Below, piece after piece: positions 25,761 through 26,614 of a stretch of DNA of 26,614 nt. This DNA comes from Streptomyces violaceoruber (GTDB lineage Bacteria; Actinomycetota; Actinomycetes; Streptomycetales; Streptomycetaceae). Within the stretch, counting starts at the first letter, position 1. Every line of letters begins with the position of its first letter. The stretch lies in the NCBI GenBank assembly GCA_000720805.1, contig JODI01000098.1, forward strand, positions 1 through 26,614, read 5' to 3'. The notes beneath the pieces are model-generated. The model saw nothing but the letters and a program-made list of their open reading frames with translations, searched no databases and was not told the DNA's origin. Made by a program: the position numbers and the translations under genes.

Positions 25761-25799
25761 ACCCGGGTTCGAGACGCTGCACCGTCTTGGAACCCGGGT
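25761..25799. repeat. Long two-part inverted repeat / hairpin
   Basis: ACCCGGGTTC (25761-25770) and GAACCCGGGT (25790-25799) are perfect inverted copies of 10 bp. Inside them AGACG (25772-25776) pairs with CGTCT (25783-25787) around a 6-nt loop, so the transcript can form a 15-bp stem with one small internal loop. It could be a second terminator, an operator (each ACCCGGGT half is itself palindromic) or the end of a lost element. Confidence 0.6.
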
Positions 25800-26100
25800 C
25801 CCGGACGCCGCGCCGATGCGGGGGTGCATGGGAGCGGTGCTGCTCCTGTCCTGCAACGGGCGGTCGTTGCGTACCGAGCTGAGGATTCGCTTCAGGGTGC
25901 GCCGGATCGGACATCACTTCTCCAGGCGGCTCCCGAACGGCTTGGAGTTCTCCGCCTGCCCCGTCCAAGCGATGCGCCGGGCGCGGCGCGGGTGCGAGCG
26001 GTGAGCGAGGGAAAGCCGCCGGGCACGCGGCCGCCCGGCGATGGTACGGAGCGCCGGACCGGACACCGGAGGATGCCGGCAGCAAGGTGCCACAGCCTCA
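25800..26100. other. Intergenic stretch without a convincing gene
   Basis: About 300 nt between the hairpin and the TetR remnant. Open frames on both strands are Arg/Pro/Ala-rich without family resemblance. It may be decayed coding sequence. Confidence 0.4.
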
Positions 26101-26188
26101 CCGTGTCGGCGTAGCCGCGGGTCAGGAACAGTCGCGTCGCGGCGGCGAGCAGCTTCGCGGCACGTTTCTCGCGCTGAACGCGCCGCAT
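26101..26188 (-). pseudogene. N-terminal fragment of a TetR regulator
   Basis: On the minus strand an ATG at 26188 opens MRRVQREKRAAKLLAAATRL followed by FLTRGYADTV. This is the first helix pair of a TetR HTH. The remaining HTH (a TMADIAxxAGVARGxxYxYF-like stretch) and the ligand domain are absent, and the frame runs into unrelated sequence. It resembles the start of the intact TetR gene 136 nt away on the opposite strand (REERTGDLLAAATELFLSKG), so it may be a broken paralogue. Confidence 0.6.
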
Positions 26189-26323
26189 CTTCCCCGGCAA
26201 AGAATCTCCTGGGACTCCTCGCCGGGGACCGGTGGGCACAGCACTCCTTCCTCCTGAGCAGGGCGCCGCCTGCCGGGTGTCTACACTCACTTGAGATGTG
26301 GTGAACTCATGGGAGGAGTCGGG

Positions 26324-26614
26324 ATGCCGCGGAACCGCCAGCAGATCCCCCGGGAGGAGCGCACGGGTGATCTGCTAGCCGCGGCCACCGAGCTCTTTCT
26401 CTCCAAGGGCTACGACAAGACCACGATGGCGGACATCAGTGCCGCCGCGGGCGTGGCCCGGGGCAACGTCTATTGGTACTTCGACTCCAAGGACCACATC
26501 TTCGCCGCCGTCATGAACCGCATGCTCAGTCGCGAGATCCGCATCCTCAACGAGGAGCAGGCCGGTGCCGACCCACTGAGCCGCCTGGTGCGCGGGCTGT
26601 CCGACATGCGCTAC
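26324..26614 (+). CDS. TetR-family regulator (3' end outside the window)
   Basis: 97 codons are visible of an open TetR gene. The HTH is complete: LLAAATELFLSKGYDKTTMA, DISAAAGVARGNVYWYFDSK and DHIFAAVMNRML. The ATG at 26324 follows GGGAGGAG; an in-frame ATG at 26309 would contain that ribosome site and is less likely. The gene runs off the right edge, so the ligand domain and target are unknown. Confidence 0.9.
   Translation, partial: MPRNRQQIPREERTGDLLAAATELFLSKGYDKTTMADISAAAGVARGNVYWYFDSKDHIFAAVMNRMLSREIRILNEEQAGADPLSRLVRGLSDMRY

Overview
The window is high-GC actinobacterial chromosome, most likely Streptomyces or a close relative. Signs are the third-position G/C bias, GTG starts, MmyB-type XRE regulators next to oxidoreductases, and a Streptomyces-style SWIM zinc-finger protein. 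I saw no rRNA, tRNA, CRISPR array or intact transposase. The content is accessory metabolism and regulation rather than housekeeping.

Left part (1-6240): a SWIM zinc-finger protein (+) converges on a four-gene minus-strand sugar-import operon. The order of transcription is lipoprotein binding protein, permease, single-domain ATPase, LacI regulator. The ATPase and binding protein resemble the fructose importer FrcBCA. A small ABM-family monooxygenase is divergent. The shared intergenic region holds two tandem CG-centred palindromes that look like the operators of the LacI protein.

Middle (6240-21450): a redox and stress cluster. It holds an aldo/keto reductase, two quinone-reductase-like MDR proteins, a zinc alcohol dehydrogenase, a carboxymuconolactone decarboxylase-like protein, a DUF2255 protein, a CPA1 Na+/H+ antiporter, an ACMSD-type amidohydrolase, a DJ-1/PfpI protein, a SnoaL-like protein, an SDR and a TetR regulator. 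Interspersed are three paralogous MmyB-like XRE regulators, each called at 289 aa, and a fourth that has lost its HTH. Other debris includes a C-terminal piece of an aldo/keto reductase, a C-terminal piece of an MDR reductase and a cupin with its core deleted. The most interesting signal is a recurrent palindrome, approximately GTGARGGGGAA, six bases, TTCCYC. It lies about 30 nt upstream of two intact XRE genes and the XRE pseudogene, and again in front of several oxidoreductase genes. I propose it is the operator of these MmyB-like regulators, which would make the cluster one local redox regulon.

Right part (21450-26614): an MDR oxidoreductase; a divergent MarR/SDR pair with a perfect 9-bp inverted repeat between the genes; an aldehyde dehydrogenase followed by two hairpins; an antisense fragment of a TetR gene; and the start of an intact TetR gene that runs off the window.
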